NCBI RefSeq assembly: GCF_006539165.1
Contig: NZ_BJMM01000025.1
Location: 1 to 64,000 of the forward strand
Length of the DNA stretch: 64,000 nt
Direction of reading: 5' to 3'
Source: Streptomyces cacaoi
GTDB lineage: Bacteria > Actinomycetota > Actinomycetes > Streptomycetales > Streptomycetaceae
Shown one piece after another: positions 24,629 to 33,195 of the stretch. The number at the start of each line of letters is the position of its first letter. Position 1 is the stretch's first letter. Both the position numbers and the translations under genes were made by a program. Below the pieces are notes generated by a model that was given only the letters and a program-made list of their open reading frames with translations, did no database searches and had not been told where the DNA came from.

Positions 24629-25218
24629 CCGAACCGCTTCAGCTCGGCCGTCTCCAGCACAGCGCCCACCGGCTCGGGCAGGACGAGGCACGCCCCGAAG
24701 CGGACGGTCTGCGTCACGGTGTACTCGCCCTTGTCCCGGTCGGGTGCGCTGCACACCGTGACGGTGCCGTGCTCCCGGTCGACGAGCAGGTACACGGGAA
24801 TGCCCGCCGCCGCGTACCCCGCGGGCATGTCCTCGCGGTCCCTGCGGTGGGTGTCGGCGTCGTAGGACGTCACCTCCACCGTCATCAGTACGCCCTGCGG
24901 GTCGGCCCACTCCCCCTGCCCGGCGAACAGCCCGTCGGGAGCGAGAGTCCCGTCGGGCCGGGCCCGGCCGCCGCGGTACCGCTCGACCTTCAGGCCCTGG
25001 TCGCCGGAGTACATCCACACATCCGGACGGTGCTGCATACAGCGCCGTGCGACCCAGCGCACGATCTCGTTGTGGTCCCCGTCCGGCATGCCCTTGGCCC
25101 CGATCCGTCCGTCGATGAACTCCAACCTGACGGATTCGGACTCCTTGCCGACCAGATGAGCGAGCTGTTCGAACTCGGCCACCGGCATCTGCGCCCTGCG
25201 CTCGGTCATGACCGTCAT
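24625..25218 (-). CDS. Uma2-family (DUF820) endonuclease, copy 2
   Basis: This 197-aa paralogue of 22395-22973 shares EFIDGRIGAKGMPDGDHNEI, RARPDGTLA, VLMTVEVTSYDADT and GIPVYLLVDREHG. The conserved helix Lys (DKPRAY in copy 1) is replaced by Met here (REDMPAGY), so catalytic activity may be reduced or lost. ATG 25218 fits MTVMTERR; a second ATG at 25209 is possible. It faces away from copy 1, with the MFS gene and remnants between, so the pair may have arisen by duplication followed by insertion or deletion. Confidence 0.85.
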   Translation of the reverse strand: MTVMTERRAQMPVAEFEQLAHLVGKESESVRLEFIDGRIGAKGMPDGDHNEIVRWVARRCMQHRPDVWMYSGDQGLKVERYRGGRARPDGTLAPDGLFAGQGEWADPQGVLMTVEVTSYDADTHRRDREDMPAGYAAAGIPVYLLVDREHGTVTVCSAPDRDKGEYTVTQTVRFGACLVLPEPVGAVLETAELKRFG

Positions 25219-25235
25219 GGTGCACCCCCTCCCGG

Positions 25236-25514
25236 GTGGCGACCAGCTTCACAGGCCCGGACCGCCTCCTCGGCCGACGAGCGCGGAGTTCACCCCGGCG
25301 AGTGAGCACCGCGCCGGCACCGCCGGGCAGCCCCGTGCCGGGCCCGGACACCCCGGTGTATCTGCGGGTGCGCGATGTCGACGGCCCCGCGCGGGAGTTC
25401 GGGGTCCGGGTCGATGAGGTGCCCTGGGCACGGGAGATCGAGCTGCGCGATCCGGACGGCAACCGGCTCCGCATCGGTGCCCCGCCGACGACGGACGCGG
25501 GCGGAGCAGTCTAG
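25236..25514 (+). pseudogene. Remnant of a glyoxalase/VOC-family gene
   Basis: From about 25353 the frame encodes PVYLRVRDVDGPAREFGVRV, then DEVPWAREIELRDPDGNRLR and IGAPP. WAREIELRDPDGNRLRIG is the C-terminal signature of glyoxalase/bleomycin-resistance (VOC) proteins. The protein lacks the N-terminal half of a VOC module, and the helix between the two strands is shortened; residues before PVYLRV look like out-of-frame sequence. Probably a decayed gene, abutting the divergent Uma2 gene. Confidence 0.6.
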
Positions 25515-25667
25515 GAGCGGGGCCCGGCCGGGGGCGTCCGGGCGGAGTAGCCGTACGGCACGTGCGGGGTAATGATGATGATCAGCGTGCTCGATGTGGA
25601 ACGGGTCCCGGCGCAACCGCACATTCCGTGCGGTGTCACCTCATGTCGCCTCTGCAAGGAGCACTTC

Positions 25668-25988
25668 ATGCGCATCCGCACCGCGGCCGCAGCCGCTGTC
25701 CTGGCCACCGCTGCCGTCCTCGGTTCGGCGGGTTCGGCACTCGCCTGGAGCCACCCCCACCACGGCACGCACCACTGCTGCCAGAAGAGCAACCACCAGA
25801 GCTGGGAGTACGAGAACAAGCCGGTCGCGAAGTTCACCAAGGAGCTGCTCTCGCACAACGCGAACATCAGCGACAACGACAACACGCACAACCAGAACTG
25901 GGACGTCGACTACAGGAACGTCTCGGACAACGTGGTCGACAGCTTCAACACCAACCTGAACGTGGGCGGCGTCGCGTTCGTCGACTGA
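25668..25988 (+). CDS. Small secreted Asn-rich protein
   Basis: This 106-aa protein has a clear signal peptide (MRIRTAAAAAVLATAAVLGS, ending SALA before W27). AAGGAG lies 6 nt before ATG 25668. The mature part starts WSHPHHGTHHCCQKSN, with several His and two Cys, then becomes rich in Asn and Asp (HNANISDNDNTHNQNWDVDY, SDNVVDSFNTNLNVGG). This resembles small streptomycete secreted proteins of unknown role. It is not a chaplin or a typical rodlin. The His/Cys start might bind metal. A strong terminator follows. Confidence 0.8.
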   Translation: MRIRTAAAAAVLATAAVLGSAGSALAWSHPHHGTHHCCQKSNHQSWEYENKPVAKFTKELLSHNANISDNDNTHNQNWDVDYRNVSDNVVDSFNTNLNVGGVAFVD

Positions 25989-26018
25989 CGGCTCCGGGCC
26001 GACAGCACGTACTTCCCC

Positions 26019-26051
26019 GACGCCGGGTGGGCCAGCGGTCCACCCGGCGTC
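26019..26051. terminator. Hairpin terminator
   Basis: GACGCCGGGTGG (26019-26030) pairs perfectly with CCACCCGGCGTC (26040-26051), between the secreted-protein gene and the convergent kynurenine operon. Confidence 0.7.
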
Positions 26052-26099
26052 CGCCGTTTCCCGGCGCGGCCCGGAGGTTCCTGGGCCGCGCGGTTGCGG

Positions 26100-26825
26100 T
26101 CAGCCGCGCAGTGCCGTCACGAGGACGTCGAACGCGGGGGTGCGCGGGGTGAACGGCGCGAAGTGGCCGACGCCGGGCAGCAGATGGAGCCGGCCGCCCC
26201 AGTTGTTGGCGTAGTTGCGGGACAGCTCCACGGGAACGTCCCGGTCGGCCGTCCCGTGCAGGATCTCCACCGGGACGCGGGGCAGCAGCCGCATCGGATC
26301 GGCCTCCCCGAGGGCGTCGGCGACGGCCTGCTGCCCGCCGAGGAACCGGGCCACCGCACCGTCGCTGAGCCGCATCTCGTGCGCCCGGCGCAGATCGGCG
26401 ACCGGCGCGACGACGACGGTACGGGCCGCCGCCCGCTCCCGCCGGGCCGCCGCCCACAGCGCGAGCTGACCGCCCGCGGAGTGGCCGAGCAGCACCGTCG
26501 GAGGCGCCCCCAGGTGGTCGAGGGCGGCGTCCACGTCCTCGGCCGTCGCGGGCCAGCCGCCGCCCCCGCCGAGCATGCGGTACTCGACGAGCGCGACCTG
26601 CATACCGAGGCCGGCGAGCGCGGCGGCGAACGGCGACAGATGGGTGCGGTCCCACTCCTGGCGCCAGTAGCCGCCGTGCAGGACGACGATCTGCGGGCCC
26701 GTGGCCTCGGTGCCGTACAGATCGATGACCTGTGACGGGTGCGCGCCGTACCGTTCCTGACGCTCCGGCGGGGCCGGGGCGAGGCCCAACAGGGCCTTCT
26801 CTTCCGCGTCTTCCGTGCCGCTCAT
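26100..26825 (-). CDS. Kynurenine formamidase-like alpha/beta hydrolase
   Basis: This 241-aa alpha/beta hydrolase has the oxyanion motif HGGYW at residues 50-54, typical of AFMID-type kynurenine formamidase, and the nucleophile elbow GHSAGG with Ser116. The acid/His part is HGTADRDVPVEL and GVGHFAPF. The reaction would be hydrolysis of N-formylkynurenine to kynurenine and formate. It is the last gene of an operon after tryptophan 2,3-dioxygenase and kynureninase, filling the missing middle step. Start ATG 26825, 55 bp after kynureninase. Family plus context make the role very likely. Confidence 0.87.
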   Translation of the reverse strand: MSGTEDAEEKALLGLAPAPPERQERYGAHPSQVIDLYGTEATGPQIVVLHGGYWRQEWDRTHLSPFAAALAGLGMQVALVEYRMLGGGGGWPATAEDVDAALDHLGAPPTVLLGHSAGGQLALWAAARRERAAARTVVVAPVADLRRAHEMRLSDGAVARFLGGQQAVADALGEADPMRLLPRVPVEILHGTADRDVPVELSRNYANNWGGRLHLLPGVGHFAPFTPRTPAFDVLVTALRG

Positions 26826-26880
26826 CGGCTCCCCCTCCCGGCGCCGCCGCCCGGCCTCCCGGCCACCGGCCCCGCCGGTG

Positions 26881-28326
26881 TCACCTGGTCACCTCGCCCA
26901 GGGTCCGGGCCGCGCGTTCGGCGTCCGCGAACGCAGTGTAGAGCGGGGTGAATCCGAAGCGCAGGACTCCGGGACGCCGGAAATCTCCGACGACCCCGCG
27001 CGCGATCAGCGCCTCCATGACCTCTTCCGCGGCCTCCTGCGGTGCGCACAGCAGCGCGATCTGGCTGCCGCGCCGGGCGTGCTCCGCGGGCGTGAGCGAC
27101 CGGACCGTCACCCGCCGGCCGCCGCCGTCCGCTTCCCCGTCCGGCACGTGGACGGCCACACAGCGCAGGAAGAAGTCGGTCAGGGCGAGGGACTTGGCGC
27201 GGACCGCGGCCGGATCGACCCCGTCCCACACCGTCAGCGCCTCCTCCAGCGCGGCCATCGCCAGGATGTCCGGTGTGCCGACCCTGCCGCGGGCCGCGCC
27301 GTCGGCGGCCTCGTACTCCGGGTCCATGGCGAACGGGTCGGTGTGCGAGTTCCAGCCGGGCAGCGGGGAGTCGAACCGGGGCTGGAGCGCCCGGCGGACG
27401 TAGAGGAACGCGGGGGAGCCGGGGCCGCCGTTGAGGAACTTGTAGGTGCAGCCGACGGCGAAGTCGACGCCGTGCGCGTCGAGTTCCACCGGCAGGGCGC
27501 CCGCGCTGTGGCACAGGTCCCACACCGTCAGGGCCCCGGCCGCCCGGACCGCCGCCGTGATGCCGGGCAGGTCGTGCAGTTCACCGGTGCGGTAGTCGAC
27601 GTGCCCGAGCAGCACGGCCGCCGTCGACGGGCCGGCCTCGGCAGGCACCTCGGCGGGGGCGACGGGCCGCACGGTGCAGCCCGTCAGCCGGGCCGCCGAC
27701 CGGGCGATGTAGCCGTCGGTGGGGAAGGTCGCCGCGTCGACGAGGATCTCCGTGCGTCCGGCGGACTCCGCCCGGGCGATACGGACCGCCCCGACCACCG
27801 CCTTGAACACGTTGACGCTGGTCGAGTCGCCGACGACGACCTGGCCCCGGCCCGCGCCGACCAGCGGCGCGATCCGCTCGCCGATCCGCTCCGGCGCCTC
27901 CCACCAGCCGGCCTCCGTCCAGCCGCGGATGCGCAGCCGGCCCCACTCGTGCTCGACGACGCGGGCCAGCCGCCCCGGGACGGACAGCGGCAGCGCGCCG
28001 AGCGAGTTGCCGTCCAGATAGACGGTGCCGCCGCCGGTGCCGGACCCGTCCCGGTCGGGGCCGGCTGCGGGCCCCGCGCCGTCGAGGAGGAACCGCGCGC
28101 GCAACGGCGCGAGCGGATCGGCGGCGTCCCGCTCCCGGGCCTCCTGCCGCAGCGCCTCGGGGGTGTCCCTCCGGGCGGAGGTGTCCGCGGGGGCGGGCGC
28201 GGGGGCGGGCGCGGGTGCCGCCCCGGGCCCGGGCCCGGATTCGGCTTCGGACACGGCCGCCGACCCGGCTCCGCGCATGGCTTCGGGCATGCCTTCGGAG
28301 CCGGCTTCAGACGTGGCTTCAGACAT
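26881..28326 (-). CDS. kynU: Kynureninase
   Basis: This 481-aa PLP-dependent enzyme splits kynurenine into anthranilate and alanine. Visible motifs are YLDGNSLGALP, the PLP-contact WDLCHSAG (Asp270, His273), and CTYKFLNGGPGSPAFLYV with the Schiff-base Lys296. Also present are WNSHTDPF and RFGFTPLYT near the end. The first ~70 residues (Ala/Pro/Glu-rich, with APAPAPAPAP) are an extension not needed by the fold; the real start may lie further in. ATG 28326 overlaps the dioxygenase stop by 8 bp. Confidence 0.95.
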   Translation of the reverse strand: MSEATSEAGSEGMPEAMRGAGSAAVSEAESGPGPGAAPAPAPAPAPADTSARRDTPEALRQEARERDAADPLAPLRARFLLDGAGPAAGPDRDGSGTGGGTVYLDGNSLGALPLSVPGRLARVVEHEWGRLRIRGWTEAGWWEAPERIGERIAPLVGAGRGQVVVGDSTSVNVFKAVVGAVRIARAESAGRTEILVDAATFPTDGYIARSAARLTGCTVRPVAPAEVPAEAGPSTAAVLLGHVDYRTGELHDLPGITAAVRAAGALTVWDLCHSAGALPVELDAHGVDFAVGCTYKFLNGGPGSPAFLYVRRALQPRFDSPLPGWNSHTDPFAMDPEYEAADGAARGRVGTPDILAMAALEEALTVWDGVDPAAVRAKSLALTDFFLRCVAVHVPDGEADGGGRRVTVRSLTPAEHARRGSQIALLCAPQEAAEEVMEALIARGVVGDFRRPGVLRFGFTPLYTAFADAERAARTLGEVTR

Positions 28327-29140
28327 GGCTGCGGGCCGTCCACAGCTCGGGGAAGACCTGCTTGGCGGCGCGCTTCTCCAGCCAGGCCACTCCCGCCGAA
28401 CCCCCGGTGCCTGCCTTGGCGCCCATCGCCCGGCGGGTGGCGACCAGATGGTCGTTGCGCCACCGCCACACCAGCTCCGCGACCTCCGTCAGCGCCTCGC
28501 CCAACCGGTAGGGCTCCGCCTGCGGATCGCCCGCGTAGACCCGGGCCCACATCTCCTCGACGCCGGGGTGCGGCTCGTAACGCCCGGACACGTCCCGGGT
28601 GAGCACCTCGTCGGGCACGGGCAGGCCCTGCCGGGCGAGATGGCGCAGCACCTCGTCGTACAGGCAGGGCTCGTGCAGGGCCTTCTCCAACTCGTCGTAC
28701 ACCCGGGGCGAACCGCGGTGCGGCACCAGCAGGGAGGCGGACTTGTCACCCAGCAGGAACTCCATCCGCCGGTACATGGCCGACTGGAAGCCCGAACCCT
28801 CACCCAGCGCCGAGCGGTAGGAGTTGAAGCGGGCCGGGGTCAGATGCGCCAGCGGCTCCCAGGAGGCGTTGAGCGCGCGCAGTTCGTAGGTCGAGCGTTG
28901 CAGGGCCTCCATGGCCCCGTACGGGTCGTCCTCGCGCAGCCGGTTCCCCGCGGTGTGCCACTCGTGCACGATGACGGTGAACCACAGCTCCATGACCTGG
29001 GTCGTCACCAGAAAGGCCAGCTCGCCCGGATCGTCGGAGAGCGGCTGCTGGAGGTGGGTGAGGACATCGGCGTGTACGTAGTCCTCGTACGGTGTGGTGC
29101 CCGCGAAATCCAGTGTCGGGGCGTCGTGGTCGTGTGACAT
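28319..29140 (-). CDS. kynA: Tryptophan 2,3-dioxygenase
   Basis: This 273-aa haem enzyme opens tryptophan to N-formylkynurenine. Family motifs are ELWFTVIVHEW near the N-terminus, GFQSAMYRRMEFLLGDK, and the haem-ligand region WRNDHLVATRRAMG, followed by KAGTGGSAGVAWL. ATG 29140 was chosen because MSHDHDAPTLDFAGTTPYED is family-like; the frame stays open upstream without similarity. It leads the operon with kynureninase and formamidase, giving tryptophan to anthranilate. Anthranilate may be used for catabolism or as a precursor of secondary metabolites. Confidence 0.95.
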   Translation of the reverse strand: MSHDHDAPTLDFAGTTPYEDYVHADVLTHLQQPLSDDPGELAFLVTTQVMELWFTVIVHEWHTAGNRLREDDPYGAMEALQRSTYELRALNASWEPLAHLTPARFNSYRSALGEGSGFQSAMYRRMEFLLGDKSASLLVPHRGSPRVYDELEKALHEPCLYDEVLRHLARQGLPVPDEVLTRDVSGRYEPHPGVEEMWARVYAGDPQAEPYRLGEALTEVAELVWRWRNDHLVATRRAMGAKAGTGGSAGVAWLEKRAAKQVFPELWTARSHV

Positions 29141-29488
29141 CGCTGTCTCCACTCCAGAAGCTTCCGGGTAGCGGTCCGCTCCGTCCGAAGACGTCGGAGC
29201 CCCGGTCCCCTCGGGCCGCAGAGGGCCCGCTCGCATCATGCGGGACACGCGGCGACGACGGCAAGGTGAGGGGGCATATGCCCGCCCGTCGCCCCACCCA
29301 CCGCCCCATGGGCGGGGGCAGACAAGGAAGGCGGGGGCGGACCGAGGCCGGAGGAGGGTGCCCGGCGCCCACCGACCCACTCATGGGCGGGGGCGGGCAA
29401 GAAATGCGCCGCGGGTCGGAGCCGGAGAAGAGTGTCCGGCTCCCCACCCACCCCGTGGACGGGGGGTGGGCGGGGAAGGGAAGGCAGG
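29141..29488. repeat. Intergenic region with ~80-bp imperfect repeats
   Basis: Two adjacent copies, about 29297-29373 and 29377-29452, share ATGGGCGGGGGC...CAAG..., then GGAGCCGGAG-type sequence and a CCCACC end. A third partial copy follows near 29453-29480. No convincing gene is encoded. The kynA promoter should be at the 29141 end. Confidence 0.55.
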
Positions 29489-29902
29489 TCAGCCCAGGGT
29501 GGACGCTGCCGTGGGGGAGCTGTCCTTCAGGAACTGGGTGCACCGCTCGTACTCGTCCTGCTCCCCGATCGCCTGCGCCGCCCGCGCGAGCGCATGCAGC
29601 GCGCGCAGGAAGCCGCGGTTCGGCTCGTGCTCGAACGGCACCGGGCCGTGGCCCTTCCAGCCGCTGCGGCGCAGCGCGTCGAGCCCCCGGTGGTAGCCGG
29701 TGCGCGCGTAGGCGTAGCTCTCGACGGTCCGGCCGGCCTCGAACGCGTCGTCGGCGAGCTGGGCCCACGCCAGGCAGGAGGTGGGGTACTCCGCGGCGAC
29801 CTCGGCGGGTGCCGTGCCGGACGCGAGGAGGCGGCGCGGCTCGGGATCGTCGGGAAGGTGGGTCGGGGGCGGGCCCCCGAGCAGATTCTCATGAATGGCC
29901 AT
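29489..29902 (-). CDS. DUF3151 family protein
   Basis: This 137-aa protein has typical actinobacterial DUF3151 sequence: MAIHENLLGGPPPTHLPDDP, PTSCLAWAQLADDAF, AYARTGYHRGLDALRRSGWK, and a C-terminal GEQDEYERCTQFLKDS. It is probably a small soluble helical protein; function unknown. The ATG at 29902 gives the conserved N-terminus. It lies between the kynurenine operon and the MalY-like gene, on the same strand, and may be co-transcribed with the latter (47-bp gap). Confidence 0.88.
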   Translation of the reverse strand: MAIHENLLGGPPPTHLPDDPEPRRLLASGTAPAEVAAEYPTSCLAWAQLADDAFEAGRTVESYAYARTGYHRGLDALRRSGWKGHGPVPFEHEPNRGFLRALHALARAAQAIGEQDEYERCTQFLKDSSPTAASTLG

Positions 29903-29949
29903 AGCCCAAGTGTGCCCCCACCGCCGTCCGGGCCTCGCCCGCCCTCCGC

Positions 29950-31188
29950 TTACCGCTCGGGCCCGGGCCCGTCCCCTGCGGCGGGCGGCGACGCCAGCCG
30001 CCGCACCGCCCTGACCAGCGCGTCGGTCCCGGCCTCCGCCTTGCTGCGGGGGCAGCCGACGTTGAGCCGCACGAAACCGGGCGCACCGTACGCCGTGCCC
30101 GGCATGATCGCCACTTTCTCCCGGTCGATGAGCTGCCGCTGGAGCGCCTCGTCGTAGCCGTCCGTGCCGCCGCCGAGCGGGCGCAGATCGATCCAGGCCA
30201 GATATCCGGCCTGGGGCGGTTCCCAGCCGAGGCCGGGGAAGGCGGCGGCGAGCCGGTCGGCGACCATGCGCAGATTGCCGTGCACATAGGACCGCAGCGC
30301 GTCCAGCCAGGGCCCGCCCTCCCGGTAGGCGGCGATGTGTGCGACGAGGGAGAGCACCGCGGGCGACGACAGCCCGTCGGCCTCCTTCAGCGCCCGCAGA
30401 TACGCCTCGCGGGAGCCCTCGTCCGCGATGATCCCGTAACTGCCGGTCAGCGCGGGGATGTTGAACGACTTCGACGCGGACGTGAGCACCGCCCAGCGGC
30501 CCGTCCCGTGCCGGGCCCACGGCCGGTGGACGTGCGGCGGGTGCGCGAGGTCGGCGTGGATCTCGTCGCTGATGACGGCGACGCCGTGGCGTGCGCACAG
30601 CTCGGCCATGTGTGCCAGCTCGTCCCGCGTCCACACCCTGCCCGTCGGATTGTGCGGGGAGCACAGCAGCAGCACGGTGCTGTCGGGCAGCGCCAGCAGC
30701 CGCTCCAGCTCGGCGAAGTCCCCGACGGGGGCGCCGCGCAGCTCCCGGCCGTGCGCCGCCAGCACCTTGGGGAAGGCGTCGTACACCGGGGTGTGGACGA
30801 CGACGCCGTCCCCGGGCCGGGACCACAGACGCAGCAGCTGCGAGATCTGGTAGACGACGGACGGCCCGTAGACCACCGTCTCCGGATCGACGGCGGTGTC
30901 GTACCGCCGCGCGTACCAGTCGGTGACCGCGCCCAGGAAGTCCGGCTGCCGCCAGCGCGAGTAGCCGAGCACCCCGTGGCCGAGCCGCGCCCTCAGGGCG
31001 GTGAGCACCTCGGGGGCCGTCTCGAAATCCATGTCGGAGATGGTGAACGGCAGCAGGTCCGGGACGCCGAAGCGGTCCTCGACGTGGTCCCACTGGGTGC
31101 ACCAGGTGCCGTGCCGGTCGATCACCCGGTCGAAGTCGTAGCCGGGCCCCGAAGCGTGCGCCGGGCTGTGTGCCCCGTCCGCCGCCAT
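29950..31188 (-). CDS. MalY/PatB-type PLP-dependent aminotransferase or C-S lyase
   Basis: This 412-aa fold-type I PLP enzyme shows MalY/PatB features: DRHGTWCTQWDHV near the start, PFTISDMDF, HNPTGRVWTRDEL, ISDEIHADL, and the Lys motif LTSASKSFNIPAL. Family members cleave cystathionine or other Cys conjugates (beta C-S lyase); E. coli MalY also represses the maltose regulon. The ATG overlaps the stop of the upstream PTS gene by one base (TGATG), so it is coupled to a MalX-like PTS permease exactly as malXY is in E. coli. Confidence 0.9.
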   Translation of the reverse strand: MAADGAHSPAHASGPGYDFDRVIDRHGTWCTQWDHVEDRFGVPDLLPFTISDMDFETAPEVLTALRARLGHGVLGYSRWRQPDFLGAVTDWYARRYDTAVDPETVVYGPSVVYQISQLLRLWSRPGDGVVVHTPVYDAFPKVLAAHGRELRGAPVGDFAELERLLALPDSTVLLLCSPHNPTGRVWTRDELAHMAELCARHGVAVISDEIHADLAHPPHVHRPWARHGTGRWAVLTSASKSFNIPALTGSYGIIADEGSREAYLRALKEADGLSSPAVLSLVAHIAAYREGGPWLDALRSYVHGNLRMVADRLAAAFPGLGWEPPQAGYLAWIDLRPLGGGTDGYDEALQRQLIDREKVAIMPGTAYGAPGFVRLNVGCPRSKAEAGTDALVRAVRRLASPPAAGDGPGPER

Positions 31189-33014
31189 CAGGACCTCCCG
31201 CCCGGCAGCAGCCCGTCGAGCGCGTCCTTGACGGACTGCACCTGCGGCCCGATGACGACCTGCACCGTGTGCGCGTCCAGCGTGACGACGCCCACCGCGC
31301 CCAGCTTCTTCAGCCGGGCCTCCTGGAGCCGGCCCGCGTCCTCGACGGTCATCCGCAGGCGGGTGATGCAGTTGTCCAGGGTGCGTATGTTGTCCGGGCC
31401 GCCGAGCGCGTCGAGGATCGCCACCGGGTCGTACCGGCCGGCGACGAGCGCGGGCGCGGCAGCGGGCGCGGCCGTGCGAGCGCCGCCCTCGGCCGTCCCC
31501 TCCGCGGCGGCCCCCTCCGTGGCCCCGCCCGAGGCGGCACCGTCCGCGGGCGCACGCCCCGGCCCGCCGTCCGCCGCCCCAGCGGAGGTCCCGTCCGCGC
31601 CGGAGGTCCCGTCCGCGGCGGACCCGGAGGCGGCAGCGGGGGCGGCCCCGGGGCGCGCGTCCTGCCCGGTCCCGTCCTGCCCGGCCTCGTCCGGCTCCGG
31701 CTCGTCCCGGCCCGGGGTGCGCAGGTCGAAGCGGCGGATCGCCCAGCGGAAGAGGAAGTAGTACGCGGCGAACCACACCGCGGCGATCACCGGCACCAGG
31801 TACCAGCGGGTCGTCGTGCCCTGGAGGACGCCGAAGACCAGCCAGTCGATGACGTTGCCGTCGGTGTTGCCGATGAACACGCCCAGCCCCGCCGCCGTCA
31901 GGAAGCCGAGCCCGACCAGCACCGCGTGCAGCAGATACAGCCACGGCGCGATGAACAGGAACAGGAACTCCAGCGGCTCGGTGATCCCGCCGACCACGCA
32001 CGCCACCACGCCGGACACCAGCAGCGCCTTGATCTCCGGGCGCATCTCGCGCCGGGCGCAGTGGTACATGGCCAGCGCGGCACCCGGCAGCCCGCCCAGA
32101 TAGGCGGCCATCTTGCCCTGCGAGAGGAAGTGCGTCGCGCTCGTCACCTCGTCGCCCGCCGGGGCCGAGCAGTTCAGCTGGGCGTAGAACATGTTGAGCG
32201 CCCCGCTGACGTGGTCGCCGCACACCGTGCCCGAGCCGCCCACGTCCGTGAAGCGGAACATCGCCACCAGGATGTGGTGCAGCCCCACCGGCCGCAGCAG
32301 CACCTCACCGGCACCGAAGAAGAACGGGCCGAACACGCCCGCGTGCCCGATGGCCTCGCCGATGTCCTTGATCCAGCCGTTGAACGTCGGCCACACCAGC
32401 GGGATCAGCAGCCCCGCCACGCTCAGCACCAGCGTCGAGACGATCGGCACGAACCGCAGCCCGCCGAAGAAGGCCAGCGCGTCCGGCATCCGCTGGGTGC
32501 GGAACCTGCGGTGCAGCACCGAGACGACGATGCCGACGGCCACCGCGCCCAGCAGGCCCGTGTCGATGGACTGGATGCCCAGCACCTCGGCGATGCCGTA
32601 GTGCTCGACGGCCTTCTTGTCCTCGAAGTCGACGTTCTTGGCGGTGAGGAAGAAGTTCACCGCCAGGTTCATCGCGACATAGCCGACGAAGCCGGAGAAC
32701 GCCGCGACGCCCTTGTCCTCCCGCGCCAGGCCCAGCGGAATGGCCATCGCGAACAGCACCGGCAGGAAGGTGAAGGCCACCTGCCCGGTGTTGGCGAGCC
32801 AGGTGAAGACCAGATGGAAGCCCTCGCCCTTGAGGAAGGTGAGGTTGTCGGTGACGGCGTCGCTGGAGAGCGAGGAGCCGACCCCGAGGATGATGCCGCA
32901 GAACGCGAGCAGTGCGACGGGGAGCATGAACGTCTTGCCGAGGCCCTGGAGGAACTCCCAGAGCGCCGCCCGGCCCTTCTTCAGGGGAGCGGCCTTCAGT
33001 GGTGCGGTTCTCAC
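31188..33014 (-). CDS. PTS glucose/maltose/GlcNAc-type EIICB
   Basis: This 608-aa protein has an EIIC membrane domain (residues ~15-430, about ten helices) with the glucose-superfamily motif GGITEPLEFLFLFIAPW and PVGLHHILVAMFRF. An Ala/Gly/Asp-rich linker follows (about 445-520). The C-terminal EIIB domain has the phosphorylated Cys in TLDNCITRLRM. It would bring in and phosphorylate a sugar with HPr and an EIIA encoded elsewhere. Start GTG 33014. The permease-MalY gene order suggests a MalX-type transporter; NagE-type substrates such as N-acetylglucosamine are the alternative. No DasR-like box was recognised upstream. Confidence 0.92.
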   Translation of the reverse strand: MRTAPLKAAPLKKGRAALWEFLQGLGKTFMLPVALLAFCGIILGVGSSLSSDAVTDNLTFLKGEGFHLVFTWLANTGQVAFTFLPVLFAMAIPLGLAREDKGVAAFSGFVGYVAMNLAVNFFLTAKNVDFEDKKAVEHYGIAEVLGIQSIDTGLLGAVAVGIVVSVLHRRFRTQRMPDALAFFGGLRFVPIVSTLVLSVAGLLIPLVWPTFNGWIKDIGEAIGHAGVFGPFFFGAGEVLLRPVGLHHILVAMFRFTDVGGSGTVCGDHVSGALNMFYAQLNCSAPAGDEVTSATHFLSQGKMAAYLGGLPGAALAMYHCARREMRPEIKALLVSGVVACVVGGITEPLEFLFLFIAPWLYLLHAVLVGLGFLTAAGLGVFIGNTDGNVIDWLVFGVLQGTTTRWYLVPVIAAVWFAAYYFLFRWAIRRFDLRTPGRDEPEPDEAGQDGTGQDARPGAAPAAASGSAADGTSGADGTSAGAADGGPGRAPADGAASGGATEGAAAEGTAEGGARTAAPAAAPALVAGRYDPVAILDALGGPDNIRTLDNCITRLRMTVEDAGRLQEARLKKLGAVGVVTLDAHTVQVVIGPQVQSVKDALDGLLPGGRS

Positions 33015-33140
33015 GCGCCCAGTCTGGGCACGCACGCCCCGCTCTTTGCAGCCCCTCGCAGGTCACAACTTCATACCCCCGCCCCTCCCGGCACACCTGG
33101 CACAGCAGGGGCGGGCCCGCACCGGGAGGCGCACACACGA

Positions 33141-33176
33141 CGGCCGGGCCCGCCCACCGAGGGACGGGCCCGGCCG
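33141..33176 (-). terminator. fba terminator
   Basis: CGGCCGGGCCCG (33141-33152) and CGGGCCCGGCCG (33165-33176) form a perfect 12-bp stem, 20 bp beyond the fba stop. Confidence 0.7.
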
Positions 33177-33195
33177 AACACGCGGGCGGCGCGGA

